This document shows positions 27,298-38,027 of a stretch of 64,000 nucleotides of DNA, in pieces. This DNA is from Aquitalea aquatica (GTDB taxonomy: Bacteria > Pseudomonadota > Gammaproteobacteria > Burkholderiales > Chromobacteriaceae). Under the pieces are notes generated by a model that worked only from the letters and a program-made list of their open reading frames with translations, did no database searches and had not been told where the DNA came from. How positions within the stretch are numbered: the first letter of the stretch is position 1; each line of letters opens with the position of its first letter. Position numbers and translations under genes: made by a program. Location of the stretch: assembly GCF_013911085.1 (NCBI RefSeq), contig NZ_JACERN010000010.1:83296-147295 (forward strand), in the 5' to 3' direction.

Positions 27298-27747
27298 TCA
27301 GTTGGGCGGCAGCACCACGAACTCGCCATCCAGCCGTCCGGCCGTCACTGCGCCGCACTCCAGTTCTACCGTCAATTGCAGCCGGGCCATGCGCCCCTTG
27401 GCCAGCGTGGCCGCCATGCGCTGCCATGCTGTGGCGGCCACAGGCAAGGTGGTGGCAGTGAAAGCACCGTGCATGGCTTTCTGGTAATCCATCTGGCTGC
27501 GCCGCACCATCACCTGACCGCGCACCCCCAGCACTTGCAACTTGCGATATACCAGCAGCCAGCCGGCGAGCGTGGCCACGGCTGCCGCACTGCCACCAAA
27601 TACCGTGGCGCAATGATTGATGTTCGGCTCCAGCGGAGCCGCCAGGGTGATGGCATCCTCGTCGGCATGGCGTACTTTCACCGCCATCGCCTGTGCCAGC
27701 GGGATGGCCTGATACAGATAGTCCTCAATGTCCTGGTAGTCCTGCAC
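27298..27747 (-). CDS. YiiD-C-type hotdog thioesterase
   Basis: A 149-residue hotdog-fold protein related to the C-terminal thioesterase domain of YiiD. The characteristic PLEPNINHCATVFGGSAAAVATLAGW helix region and the strand-rich tail that ends GEFVVLPPN are visible. The frame is open 42 codons further upstream, but the start chosen is GTG at 27747. It has AGGAAAGGA at correct spacing and gives the expected N-terminus (QDYQDIEDYLY). It is divergent from the ycnI gene and convergent with rlmH. Its acyl substrate is unknown. Confidence 0.82.
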   Translation of the reverse strand: MQDYQDIEDYLYQAIPLAQAMAVKVRHADEDAITLAAPLEPNINHCATVFGGSAAAVATLAGWLLVYRKLQVLGVRGQVMVRRSQMDYQKAMHGAFTATTLPVAATAWQRMAATLAKGRMARLQLTVELECGAVTAGRLDGEFVVLPPN

Positions 27748-27863
27748 GACAATTCCTTTCCTGCAAAGAAGCACCAGCATGCCACAGCCGGCCAGGGCCG
27801 GCAGCAATGGCTGCGACAACATGTCGCAGGGCGATGGCATGGATTTCACGTACAATATAGTAT

Positions 27864-27882
27864 TGATAACCATTCTTATTCA
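27864..27882. promoter_or_regulatory. Fur-box-like sequence upstream of ycnI
   Basis: TGATAACCATTCTTATTCA ends 10 bp before the ycnI start. It resembles betaproteobacterial Fur operators (GATAAT/CATTCTCATT-type arrays). It stands out as an AT-rich patch with nearby TATAG/TATTGATA promoter-like sequence. It could serve ycnI, the divergent thioesterase, or both. Confidence 0.45.
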
Positions 27883-27892
27883 TAAATACGTC

Positions 27893-28402
27893 ATGCAAAA
27901 GCTCGCCATCCTCGCCCTGCTGCTGTCCAGCGCGGCCCAAGCCCACGTCACCCTGGAAACCCCCAGCGCCGCCAGCGGCAGCTATTACAAGGCCGTGCTG
28001 AAGGTAGGCCATGGTTGCGACGGCAGCCCCACCACCGGCATCAGCGTGGAACTGCCGGAAGGTGCCCAACTGGCCCGCCCCATGCCCAAGGCCGGCTGGC
28101 AGGTTCAAGTTACCAAGAGCGCGGTAAAACCCTTTGATAACTACGGCACGCTGCTCAAGGAAGATGTCAGCCGTATCAGCTGGAGCGGTGGCAATCTGCC
28201 GGCAGATTTTTACGATGAATTCGTATTCCAGACCCGCATTGCCGCCAAGCCCGGCAAGCTGTTTTTCAAGGTGACGCAGCAATGCGCCCAGGGCAGTACC
28301 AGCTGGGTGGAAATTCCAGCGGCCGGCCAGGATGCGCATAGCCTGAAATCCCCAGCGGCCGTGTTGCAGGTGACCGAGCAGGGTGAAGCGCACCACCACT
28401 AA
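27893..28402 (+). CDS. YcnI-like (DUF1775) periplasmic copper-associated protein
   Basis: A 169-residue exported protein of the YcnI/DUF1775 family. A signal peptide of 17 residues ends in AQA, so the mature protein would begin with a histidine (HVTLETP). In this family an N-terminal histidine and nearby acidic residue are proposed to bind copper. The core has GHGCDGSPTTGISVELPEG and the terminus is His-rich (EAHHH). There is no C-terminal membrane anchor, unlike Bacillus YcnI. The ATG at 27893 is chosen because it opens the signal peptide. A Fur-like box lies immediately upstream, which is unexpected for a copper protein. Confidence 0.88.
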   Translation: MQKLAILALLLSSAAQAHVTLETPSAASGSYYKAVLKVGHGCDGSPTTGISVELPEGAQLARPMPKAGWQVQVTKSAVKPFDNYGTLLKEDVSRISWSGGNLPADFYDEFVFQTRIAAKPGKLFFKVTQQCAQGSTSWVEIPAAGQDAHSLKSPAAVLQVTEQGEAHHH

Positions 28403-28499
28403 GCACCGCTAACAAAAAACCTGTTGCGGCGTTGTACCCCTGATACGGCCTGCATCGGCGTGCCTTGCCCCAGGGATGCTACGCTCTTGTTAGCCGTGC
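28403..28499. repeat. Extragenic element with 13-bp terminal inverted repeats, copy 2
   Basis: GCACCGCTAACAA at 28403-28415 and TTGTTAGCCGTGC at 28487-28499 are inverted repeats matching at 12 of 13 positions. They enclose about 70 bp that contain GGCGTGCCTTGCC. It begins immediately after the ycnI stop. It resembles the block at 27171-27277. A miniature transposable or structured extragenic repeat is possible. Confidence 0.45.
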
Positions 28500-28532
28500 C
28501 AAGGCACATGCCGGAGCACGCGCCAGCAATGA

Positions 28533-28574
28533 CAAAATCCCCTTGCGTCCACTGCGGACACAAGGGGATTTTTG
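28533..28574. terminator. Bidirectional intrinsic terminator between ycnI and ahpF
   Basis: AATCCCCTTG (28536-28545) pairs with CAAGGGGATT (28561-28570), with an inner GTCC/GGAC stem. A-rich sequence on the left and T-rich on the right allow it to act on both strands. It lies between the convergent ycnI and ahpF ends. Confidence 0.85.
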
Positions 28575-28591
28575 CCTGAATACGACGGATT

Positions 28592-30142
28592 TTAGCTACG
28601 GATCAGGTGATCAAAAGCCGACAGACTGGCTTTGGCACCCTCGCCCATGGCGATGATGATCTGCTTGTACGGAGCCGTGGTGGCATCACCGGCAGCAAAC
28701 ACCCCCTCGGCCGACGTCTGGCCTCTGGCATCCACTTCGATCTCGCCTCGCGGCGACAGGGCAACACTGCCTTTCAGCCAATCGGTATTGGGCAGCAGTC
28801 CGATCTGCACGAAGATGCCTTCCAGTGCCACATGATGGTTTTCACCGGTGATGCGCTCCTGATAGCGCAGGCCATTTACCTTTTGGCCATCGCCAGTCAC
28901 TTCGGTGGTCTGGGCATTGGTGATGACGCGGACATTGGGCAGGCTGTACAGCTTCTTCTGTAGTACCGCATCGGCACGCAGGCTATCGCCAAACTCCAGC
29001 AGGGTAACGTGGGTAACAATGCCAGCCAGGTCGATGGCTGCCTCCACGCCGGAATTACCGCCACCAATCACCGCCACGCGCTTGCCCTTGAACAGCGGAC
29101 CATCGCAGTGCGGGCAATAGGCCACGCCCTTGGCGCGGTATTCGGCTTCGCCCGGCACATTCATTTCACGCCAGCGCGCACCGGTGGCCACAATCACCGC
29201 CTTGCTCTTGAGTACGGCACCGCTTTCCAGCGTCACCTCGGCCAGCTGGCCGTTTTGTGCTGGCTTGAGCGCAGCAGCGCGTTGCAGGTTCATCACGTCC
29301 ACATCGTAGGATTTGACGTGCTGCTCCAGCGCCATGGCCAGCTTCGGCCCTTCGGTTTCCTGCACCGAGATGAAGTTTTCAATCGCCAGCGTATCCAGTA
29401 CCTGGCCACCAAAACGCTCGGCCACCACACCAGTACGTATACCCTTGCGGGCGGCATAGATGGCGGCAGCAGCGCCGGCCGGGCCGCCACCGACGATCAG
29501 CACGTCGAACGGCTCTTTGGCGGCAATCTTTTCCGCTTCACGCGCCACGGCACCGGTATCCAGCTTGGCGATGATTTCTTCCAGGCCCATGCGGCCACTG
29601 CCAAACTGTTCGCCATTCAGATAAATGGCCGGCACGCCCATGATCTGGCGGTCGGTGACTTCCTGCTGGAACACGCCACCATCAATCATCACGCTGCGCA
29701 CATTGGGGTTGAGCACCGCCATCAGGTTGACGGCCTGCACCACGTCCGGACAGTTGTGGCAGCTGAGCGAGACAAACACTTCAAACTGGTAGCTGCCTTG
29801 CAGGCCTCGAATCTGGGCGATGGTGTCCTCGTCCACCTTGGGCGGATGGCCACCGGTTTGCAGCAGGGCCAGCACCAGCGAGGTGAATTCGTGGCCCATC
29901 GGGATACCGGCAAACTCGATACGCCCCGCCTCACCCGGACGGGCAATGGCAAACGACGGGCGACGCGCAGCCTGGCCATTGCTGTTCAGCGTCACCTTGG
30001 GCGACAGGCTGGCAATGTCTTGCAACAGGCTGAACATTTCCTGCGCCTTGGCGCTGTCATCCAGGCTGGCAACCAATTCGATCGGCTGCTGCAGTTTTTC
30101 CAGGTAGGCGGTCAGTTGGGTTTTGATGGTGGTGTCGAGCAT
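28592..30142 (-). CDS. ahpF: Alkyl hydroperoxide reductase subunit F
   Basis: This 516-residue flavoprotein disulfide reductase recycles AhpC with NADH. The N-terminal tandem thioredoxin-like domains contain the CHNC redox pair. The thioredoxin-reductase-like body starts with [17 protein letters not shown], has the active CPHC pair in [11 protein letters not shown], and has the NADH motif [15 protein letters not shown]. Length is standard. It lies downstream of ahpC on the same strand but is separated by a 291-bp spacer that contains an extragenic palindromic element. Confidence 0.97.
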   Translation of the reverse strand: MLDTTIKTQLTAYLEKLQQPIELVASLDDSAKAQEMFSLLQDIASLSPKVTLNSNGQAARRPSFAIARPGEAGRIEFAGIPMGHEFTSLVLALLQTGGHPPKVDEDTIAQIRGLQGSYQFEVFVSLSCHNCPDVVQAVNLMAVLNPNVRSVMIDGGVFQQEVTDRQIMGVPAIYLNGEQFGSGRMGLEEIIAKLDTGAVAREAEKIAAKEPFDVLIVGGGPAGAAAAIYAARKGIRTGVVAERFGGQVLDTLAIENFISVQETEGPKLAMALEQHVKSYDVDVMNLQRAAALKPAQNGQLAEVTLESGAVLKSKAVIVATGARWREMNVPGEAEYRAKGVAYCPHCDGPLFKGKRVAVIGGGNSGVEAAIDLAGIVTHVTLLEFGDSLRADAVLQKKLYSLPNVRVITNAQTTEVTGDGQKVNGLRYQERITGENHHVALEGIFVQIGLLPNTDWLKGSVALSPRGEIEVDARGQTSAEGVFAAGDATTAPYKQIIIAMGEGAKASLSAFDHLIRS

Positions 30143-30282
30143 GGGAAGTCCTCAGGCAATTGCACTGGCAAGCTCATGTGCTGCCAACAGCTTGCCGCTG
30201 CAATCGGGTAGTAGGGAGACGGGCCGCTGGCTGCGGCCCGGAGGCCGTACCGCAGTACGCGGCACGGCACCATGGTGGGCGA

Positions 30283-30415
30283 AGAGCCTGTTCAGGGTCT
30301 CGCGAGCTAGAGCGAGACAAGGCGAAAACGACTGAGAAAGCGGAATTTACATGGAGTAAATGAGCATTTCGAAGGCGTTTTTAACGCAGTATCGCCCCAT
30401 ATTTAACTAGCGCAG
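30283..30415. repeat. Palindromic extragenic element in the ahpC-ahpF spacer
   Basis: This block contains nested perfect inverted repeats: GTCTCGC/GCGAGAC (30297-30303 and 30312-30318) and ATTTAC/GTAAAT (30345-30350 and 30356-30361). These are flanked by AAAACG/CGTTTT arms and a GCGxTAxxxxGC-like tail. It has no coding potential. It has the look of a dispersed betaproteobacterial extragenic repeat; the window contains a single copy. The spacer also holds the hairpin CGGGCCGC/GCGGCCCG at 30220-30240. Confidence 0.55.
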
Positions 30416-30433
30416 CAGACCATGAGTTGGTTC

Positions 30434-31003
30434 TTAGATCTTGCCAACCAGATCCAGAGAAGGAGCCAGCGTCGCTTCGCCTTCTTTCCACTTGGCCGGG
30501 CATACTTCACCCGGGTGGCTGGCCACGTACTGGGCAGCCTTTACCTTGCGCAGCAGTTCGCTGGCGTCACGGCCGATGCCACCAGCGTTGATTTCGATGA
30601 TCTGGATCTTGCCTTGCGGGTCGATCACGAAAGTGCCGCGCTCGGCCAGGCCAGCTTCTTCGATCATCACGCCGAAGTTGCGGCTGATGATGCCGGTCGG
30701 GTCGCCAATCATCGGGTAGTTGATCTTGCCGATGGTTTCCGAGCTGTCGTGCCAGGCCTTGTGGGTGAAGTGGGTGTCGGTGGATACCGAGTAGATTTCC
30801 ACGCCCAGCTTGGAGAATTCGGCGTAGTTGTCAGCCAGGTCGCCCAGTTCGGTCGGGCAGACGAAGGTGAAGTCAGCCGGGTAGAAGAACACTACCGACC
30901 ACTTGCCCTTCAGGTCGGCGTCGCTGACGTCGATGAATTTGCCATTGTGAAAAGCAGTAGCCTTGAACGGTTTGACTTCGGTATTGATCAGCGATACGGA
31001 CAT
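30434..31003 (-). CDS. ahpC: Alkyl hydroperoxide reductase subunit C (peroxiredoxin)
   Basis: This 189-residue typical 2-Cys peroxiredoxin reduces peroxides and is recycled by AhpF. The peroxidatic cysteine C49 lies in FTFVCPTE and the resolving cysteine in GEVCPAKW near the C-terminus. The ATG at 31003 is chosen because [13 protein letters not shown] is the conserved start, so the 22-codon upstream extension is dropped. It is the first gene of the ahpC-ahpF unit. Confidence 0.97.
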   Translation of the reverse strand: MSVSLINTEVKPFKATAFHNGKFIDVSDADLKGKWSVVFFYPADFTFVCPTELGDLADNYAEFSKLGVEIYSVSTDTHFTHKAWHDSSETIGKINYPMIGDPTGIISRNFGVMIEEAGLAERGTFVIDPQGKIQIIEINAGGIGRDASELLRKVKAAQYVASHPGEVCPAKWKEGEATLAPSLDLVGKI

Positions 31004-31118
31004 GTTTTTCTCCAGTCGGTGAAATAAGAAAATGCAGTGGTTTGCTGCGTTTGCATTCGATGTACGCATCTTAAGCAGCCCGTATCAATTGATCCACTTG
31101 ATTGTTTAAATGTTAAAA

Positions 31119-31133
31119 ATAGAATTTTCCTAT
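31119..31133. promoter_or_regulatory. OxyR half-site candidate upstream of ahpC
   Basis: ATAG-N7-CTAT, the core pattern of an OxyR tetrad pair, lies 116 bp upstream of the ahpC start in an AT-rich region. The next two tetrads at 11-bp spacing are degenerate, so only half of the full motif is convincing. Confidence 0.4.
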
Positions 31134-31236
31134 CAACATTCAGACCAAGGCAATTCGCTGCCTGCCCGTATTGATTCTGCTGGCTCAGCACGATGCTCCT
31201 CGTAGCACTGTGGCCTGCTTGCCACAGTAAAATAAG

Positions 31237-31264
31237 AAAAGCCGCCAAAAATGGCGGCTTTTTC
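31237..31264 (-). terminator. Intrinsic terminator of the YidB-like gene
   Basis: AAAAGCCGCC pairs with GGCGGCTTTT across a short A-rich loop, with T-runs available on both strands. It lies 21 bp after the stop of the YidB-like gene and may also block transcription from the opposite direction. Confidence 0.85.
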
Positions 31265-31284
31265 TATCGCATCACTCAGTTTAT

Positions 31285-31677
31285 TCAGCTTTTGTTAAAA
31301 AAGCCCTGCAGCATGCCCAGGCCCTGCGACAGCAGATCACCCCCCTGCGGCAACTGGCCATCCGGCGTCAGCTTGTCCACAGCTTGTGGCAGGTATTCAG
31401 CCAGCCCCTGGCTGAGCTGTTGCGGGTCCAGACCGAACTTACCCGCCAGTGCCGTTACCTGCTCATTGCCCAGTACCTGCTGGATCTGCTCGGCCGACAC
31501 CGGCAGGTTGCCTCCGGTCCCCACCCAGGACGACACCAGCTCACTCATGCCGCCACTGTTGAACTTCTCCACCAGGCCAGACAGGCCACCCTGCTGTTGC
31601 ATCAGTTCACCGACGGCAGCCGCCACGCCACCACCTTCGCCACCCAGCAAACCACCCAGTTGATCAAACAGGCTCAT
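31285..31677 (-). CDS. YidB-like DUF937 protein
   Basis: This 130-residue Gly/Gln-rich protein of the YidB/DUF937 family begins MSLFDQLGGLLGGEGGG. The conserved SGLVEKFNSGGMSELVSSWVGTG and the VSAEQIQQVLGNEQV segments follow. There is no signal peptide. The family is widespread and has no settled function. It is divergent from the lytic transglycosylase and has its own terminator. Confidence 0.88.
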   Translation of the reverse strand: MSLFDQLGGLLGGEGGGVAAAVGELMQQQGGLSGLVEKFNSGGMSELVSSWVGTGGNLPVSAEQIQQVLGNEQVTALAGKFGLDPQQLSQGLAEYLPQAVDKLTPDGQLPQGGDLLSQGLGMLQGFFNKS

Positions 31678-31791
31678 GCTTAGTCCTTTCGGTTTAAAAT
31701 GTCTTCAGAAAACTTTACTTGCAAAATAGCATAGAAAAATCAGTACAATAGCGCATTAAACCCAAACACATACGGGCTGCTCTTCATCAAA

Positions 31792-32586
31792 ATGCGATTC
31801 ATCACCATTTTCCTGGCCTGGCTGGCCTGCTTTGCCAGCAGCAGCGTACACGCTGATCTTTATGGTTTTGTGGACGAACAGGGCCAGGTTCACCTTGCCA
31901 ACCGCCAGCTGGACGAGCGCTATCAGCTCTACCAGAAAAGCCTGCAGTCCGGCGCCAGCAGCAATGCGGCACTGGACGATGCCACCACGCCCGGCCTGGG
32001 TGCCACCCTGAGTAGTGACAACCGCTTGCCCGCACCAGCAGCAGCACGTGTCGATGGCCTGAAAAGCGTGAACGCGCCGGCTTACAACACCAAACTGGCT
32101 TCCCAGTACAAGCATCTGATCGACCAGACTGCACGCGAGTTCAAGCTGGATGCCAATCTGCTGCACTCCATCGTCACCGTCGAATCCGGTTACAACCCGC
32201 AAGCGCTATCTCCCAAGGGCGCCGTGGGTCTGATGCAGGTGATCCCGGCGACTGGCGAGCGCTTTGGCGTGACCGAATTGAGCGACCCCCGGCAAAACCT
32301 GCGGGCCGGCGCACGCTATCTGCGCTTCCTGCTGGCCCAGTTCAACAACGATCTGCCGCTGGCTATCGCCGCCTACAATGCGGGTGAAGGCGCGGTGCAG
32401 AAGTATCGCAATACCATTCCGCCGTATGAAGAAACCCGTGACTATGTCGCCAAGGTGCTGGCTTCTTACGAAAAACGCGGTGGTCTTGCCTATCAGAACA
32501 GCCTGCGCAACAGCGCTGGCAAGACCCGTGTCAGGGCAGTCATCCTGCCCGCCACCCTGTCCGGGACAACAGCCTCTGCACTGTGA
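31792..32586 (+). CDS. Lytic transglycosylase (SLT domain) with DUF4124-like N-terminus
   Basis: A 264-residue exported peptidoglycan-cleaving enzyme. A signal peptide covers about residues 1-21. A short DUF4124-like strand region (LYGFVDEQGQVHLANR) is followed by an SLT goose-lysozyme-like domain from about 105. The catalytic glutamate is E131 in TVESGYNPQA, and the supporting motifs GLMQVIPATG and AYNAGEGAV are present. It has its own promoter region of about 114 bp shared with the divergent YidB-like gene, and a clear terminator. Confidence 0.93.
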   Translation: MRFITIFLAWLACFASSSVHADLYGFVDEQGQVHLANRQLDERYQLYQKSLQSGASSNAALDDATTPGLGATLSSDNRLPAPAAARVDGLKSVNAPAYNTKLASQYKHLIDQTAREFKLDANLLHSIVTVESGYNPQALSPKGAVGLMQVIPATGERFGVTELSDPRQNLRAGARYLRFLLAQFNNDLPLAIAAYNAGEGAVQKYRNTIPPYEETRDYVAKVLASYEKRGGLAYQNSLRNSAGKTRVRAVILPATLSGTTASAL

Positions 32587-32608
32587 GAGGCAAGTTCATG
32601 ACATGACA

Positions 32609-32633
32609 AAGGCCTTCCTGCGAAGGCCTTTTT
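32609..32633 (+). terminator. Intrinsic terminator of the transglycosylase gene
   Basis: AAGGCCTTC/GAAGGCCTT stem (32609-32617 and 32622-32630) with a 4-base loop followed by TTT, 22 bp after the stop codon. Confidence 0.88.
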
Positions 32634-32669
32634 GCATGGTTTGAATCGATCATGGCCGCCACGGCGGCA

Positions 32670-32966
32670 TTACAGCTGGATGCCCAGAATCTCTCCCAGC
32701 GGCTCGGCCAGATCGCGATAGTGTGCGCGATGGTCGAATACCCCCAGCAAGCCCGGATAGGCATCTGGCGCATGCAGAATCTGGTTGGCCTTGCGCGAGG
32801 ACAGCTTGTGTATACGCAAGATGCGGCCATCCCAGTGCACCAAACGTGCTTCTTCTGCCGTCAGCAGAACCTCCAGCGCCTGGTGAATGATTTCCACCAA
32901 CACGACTTTGCTGCGGGTTCTGCTTTCGCCCGCAGGTGTTGCACTTCTGACTCCCTCGTCTTGCAT
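32670..32966 (-). CDS. Hypothetical 98-residue protein
   Basis: A small soluble protein with no recognised family. It has a charged N-terminus (GESRTRSK) and then a helical-looking region with EEARLVHWDGRILRIHKLSSRKANQIL. It ends LGEILGIQL. There is no signal peptide or cysteine. Codon use resembles its neighbours. The ribosome-binding site is weak (AAAGA). It is convergent with the transglycosylase and is preceded by a 187-bp AT-rich region. It is more likely real than not, because no competing frame fits the interval. Confidence 0.5.
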   Translation of the reverse strand: MQDEGVRSATPAGESRTRSKVVLVEIIHQALEVLLTAEEARLVHWDGRILRIHKLSSRKANQILHAPDAYPGLLGVFDHRAHYRDLAEPLGEILGIQL

Positions 32967-33097
32967 AGCGTCTTTTTCTAAAACTATTATTGTTTAAAAT
33001 GAATTAACTTCTCCTTAATCATAGGGCAGGTCTTTTGCAATCTCAATAGTTGATTAAAAGAAATTTAAATAACAGCCACATAAATTCCGATTCAATT

Positions 33098-33130
33098 TAA
33101 AAAAAAATGGCCAGCGCAAGCTGACCATTT
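33098..33130 (-). terminator. Intrinsic terminator after holA
   Basis: On the minus strand AAATGGTCAGC pairs with GCTGGCCATTT across a GCAA-type loop (33105-33130) and a long T-run follows. It ends the leuS-lptE-holA transcript, 24 bp after the holA stop. The neighbouring 33000-33100 is strongly AT-rich and holds no gene. Confidence 0.88.
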
Positions 33131-33153
33131 AAAATTACTGTGTTTTTTCTGCA

Positions 33154-34158
33154 TCATGTCGCTAACAACAGCGCCAGGCCACGCAGGGAATGCCAGGGGT
33201 CGCCGGCCGCCACGCCCTTGATCTGCTGATCAATCCGGGCGCACTCGGACAAGGCCGTCATCAGTTTGCGTGGGCCGATCCGGCGCAGGGCTGGCTCGGC
33301 CAGCCGCTGCTTGTCGCCCCACAGGCGCAATTCACGCGCCATATCGCGCAACTGCCGCCCATCCTTCAGGCCCTGCCGCAAGCGCAGCAGCATGCGTACA
33401 TCTTCGGTAAAGGACCACAATACCAGCACCGGCGATTCGCCTTCTGCCAGCAGGCCTTCCAGCATGCGTTGCACGCGGGCGGCATCGCCGGACAGCCAGG
33501 ACTCGGACAGATGGAACACATCAAAGCGCGCGACATTGGCCACCGCCTCGCGCAGCTGTTCCAGCGTCAACTCGCCCGTCGGGTAGAGCAAGGCCAGCTT
33601 GTCGACTTCCTGACGGGCAGCCAGCAGATTGCCCTCCACCCGGTCGGCAAAGAAAGTCAGCGCCTCACCCGACAGTTGCTGCTGCTGGCGTTTCATGCGG
33701 CGGGCAATCCAGCTGCCCAGCTCGTGACGCCCCACCGGTTTGGCTTCCACCACCACGGCGGCTTTTTCCAGCGCGAGATACCACTTGGATTGCAGCTGGG
33801 TCTTTTCCAGCCGTGGCAGGGTAAGCAGGGTGATGGTGTCTTGCGGCGGGTTGGCCGCCAGCTGTTGCAGGGCTTCTGCGCCTTCATTACCCGGCTTGCC
33901 ACCGGGGATGCGGATTTCCAGCAGCTTGAGCGAGGCAAACAGCGAAACGCTGCTCATGGCATCACGCAGTTGCGACCAGTCGAAACCCGCCTCCACCGTC
34001 AGCACTTCGCGCTCCTGATAGCCTTGCGCACGGGCATGCGTACGCAAGCTGTCGGCCGCTTCCAGCGCCAGCAGCGTCTCTTCACCATGAATCAGGTAGA
34101 GCGGCACCAAGCCCTTGGCCAGCACCGTCTCCAGCGCATCAGGGCTTAGGCTGGGCAT
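33154..34158 (-). CDS. holA: DNA polymerase III delta subunit
   Basis: This 334-residue clamp-loader wrench opens the beta clamp during replication. It starts PSLSPDALETVLAKGLVPLYLIHGEE, has the AAA-like domain segment LFASLKLLEIRIPGGKPG, and ends with the collar domain (DQQIKGVAAGDPWHSLRGLALLLA). Length and the overlap with lptE (20 bp) match the conserved leuS-lptE-holA order of Proteobacteria. Confidence 0.94.
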   Translation of the reverse strand: MPSLSPDALETVLAKGLVPLYLIHGEETLLALEAADSLRTHARAQGYQEREVLTVEAGFDWSQLRDAMSSVSLFASLKLLEIRIPGGKPGNEGAEALQQLAANPPQDTITLLTLPRLEKTQLQSKWYLALEKAAVVVEAKPVGRHELGSWIARRMKRQQQQLSGEALTFFADRVEGNLLAARQEVDKLALLYPTGELTLEQLREAVANVARFDVFHLSESWLSGDAARVQRMLEGLLAEGESPVLVLWSFTEDVRMLLRLRQGLKDGRQLRDMARELRLWGDKQRLAEPALRRIGPRKLMTALSECARIDQQIKGVAAGDPWHSLRGLALLLAT

Positions 34159-34699
34159 TGGCAGGCTTCAGGCTTTGCGGGCCAGTCGTGCCCATGGCGG
34201 CCGGGCGCTTGATATAGGCCAGCCGGCGCGTGATCTGCTCGGCTGCATCGCGGCGGATATCGGCCCACAGCAGGTTTTCTTCCTGCTCCTTGCCTAGCAC
34301 GTCGCTATCCGAATAATTCATGTAACGACGCACCGACACCTGCATGTCCGGCTCGATGGGCGAGCCGCCAATTACCGTGCGCACCGTGGCGCTGTAGCTC
34401 AGCAAGTACTCGTTAACCTTGCCGCCGCTGTTGATGGTGGACACTTCTTTCGACTGGTTTTCACGCAGCACGTTGACCACGGCCTCGGCCTGCTTGGGCG
34501 AGGACAACATCACTACTTTGTCATTACGCAACAGGGTTTCGCGCAGCAAGGGCCCCAGTTGGGCACTGCCCTCTTCCACATAAACGCTGCTGAAGGGCAG
34601 CGGGCGACTGCTGCTACCCATGCCCTTGAGATGAAAACCGCAGGCGCTGAGCAAGAGTACGACGCCAGTGAGCACCAGCCAGTGCAGGGTTCGGGTCAT
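34139..34699 (-). CDS. lptE: LPS-assembly lipoprotein LptE
   Basis: This 186-residue outer-membrane lipoprotein plugs the LptD barrel and helps insert LPS. The signal peptide ends in the lipobox LLSACG, with the lipidated cysteine at about residue 18, followed by GFHLKGMGSS, the typical LptE start. The ATG at 34699 is chosen over a 31-codon extension because it opens the lipoprotein signal. It lies 112 bp after leuS, with a GC-rich GGCCCC/GGGGCC hairpin in the spacer near 34780-34801. Confidence 0.93.
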   Translation of the reverse strand: MTRTLHWLVLTGVVLLLSACGFHLKGMGSSSRPLPFSSVYVEEGSAQLGPLLRETLLRNDKVVMLSSPKQAEAVVNVLRENQSKEVSTINSGGKVNEYLLSYSATVRTVIGGSPIEPDMQVSVRRYMNYSDSDVLGKEQEENLLWADIRRDAAEQITRRLAYIKRPAAMGTTGPQSLKPANAQPKP

Positions 34700-34811
34700 T
34701 CCTGTTTCTCCGTAAGGAAAAGCCGGATCAGCCCATCCCCTGTGGTGGGGAATCTGGTCCGAACCGGCCCGGGTTGTTTGCGGCCCCGCCATGGTCGGGG
34801 CCGGTTTGCCA

Positions 34812-37520
<2,709 letters not shown>

Positions 37521-37531
37521 TCAATCGGCCC

Positions 37532-37537
37532 ATTATA
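37532..37537 (-). promoter_or_regulatory. Candidate -10 box of leuS
   Basis: A perfect TATAAT on the minus strand, 102 bp from the leuS ATG. The -35 region (TTATCG/TCGGCA) is poor. Transcription would start at about 37525, just before the leader hairpin. Confidence 0.5.
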
Positions 37538-37603
37538 GCGGCCAGAGGGCCTTGCCGATAAGAGCCGCACAAAAACAAACGCTTGCCGCCAGCACTTGCC
37601 GCC

Positions 37604-37996
37604 TCAGGGGCAGGGATGGCGGGTCCAGCCTGGCGCGCCCCGATAGCAGGAAAAATCTTCATGAATGGCGTGAATCTCCCAGCGGCCGTCGTGGTGGCGC
37701 AGCTGTAATTGCTGCCGTATCGCCTTGATGCTGTCGTCCTGCAAACCATCGCGAATCAGGGTGATGTCGGCCCGGCTGAAATCCGGAGCAGGGCTGTGCT
37801 GAATCAGCCGGAAATGCGGATAGTCGATCTGCCCATCCTGCCCCAGCCGCTGCCGGACAAAGCGCAGGGCCAGTTCGGCGGGCAATTCGCCGGGCTGGCC
37901 GACAAAAGGAAGCCGCCCTTCGTCGGTATAGGCCCATGCAGCGGGGGTAATGAATAGGCTGCACAACAGCAGCAGCAAGTGCAAAGCGGTTTTCAT
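37604..37996 (-). CDS. Exported hypothetical 130-residue protein
   Basis: A signal peptide of about 22 residues ends PAAWA. The rest is soluble: YTDEGRLPFVGQPGELP, then FRLIQHSPAPDFSRADITLIRDG and a C-terminal part with two cysteines in DFSCYRGAPGWTRHPCP that could form a disulfide. No family was recognised. It starts 31 bp after the pip stop on the same strand, so it is probably the last gene of EVE-pip-hypothetical. The final dozen residues look typical for small secreted inhibitor-like or NTF2-like proteins, but no assignment is made. Confidence 0.72.
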   Translation of the reverse strand: MKTALHLLLLLCSLFITPAAWAYTDEGRLPFVGQPGELPAELALRFVRQRLGQDGQIDYPHFRLIQHSPAPDFSRADITLIRDGLQDDSIKAIRQQLQLRHHDGRWEIHAIHEDFSCYRGAPGWTRHPCP

Positions 37997-38027
37997 CTAT
38001 TTACAGACTGTCACCTGGGCAGCCAGT

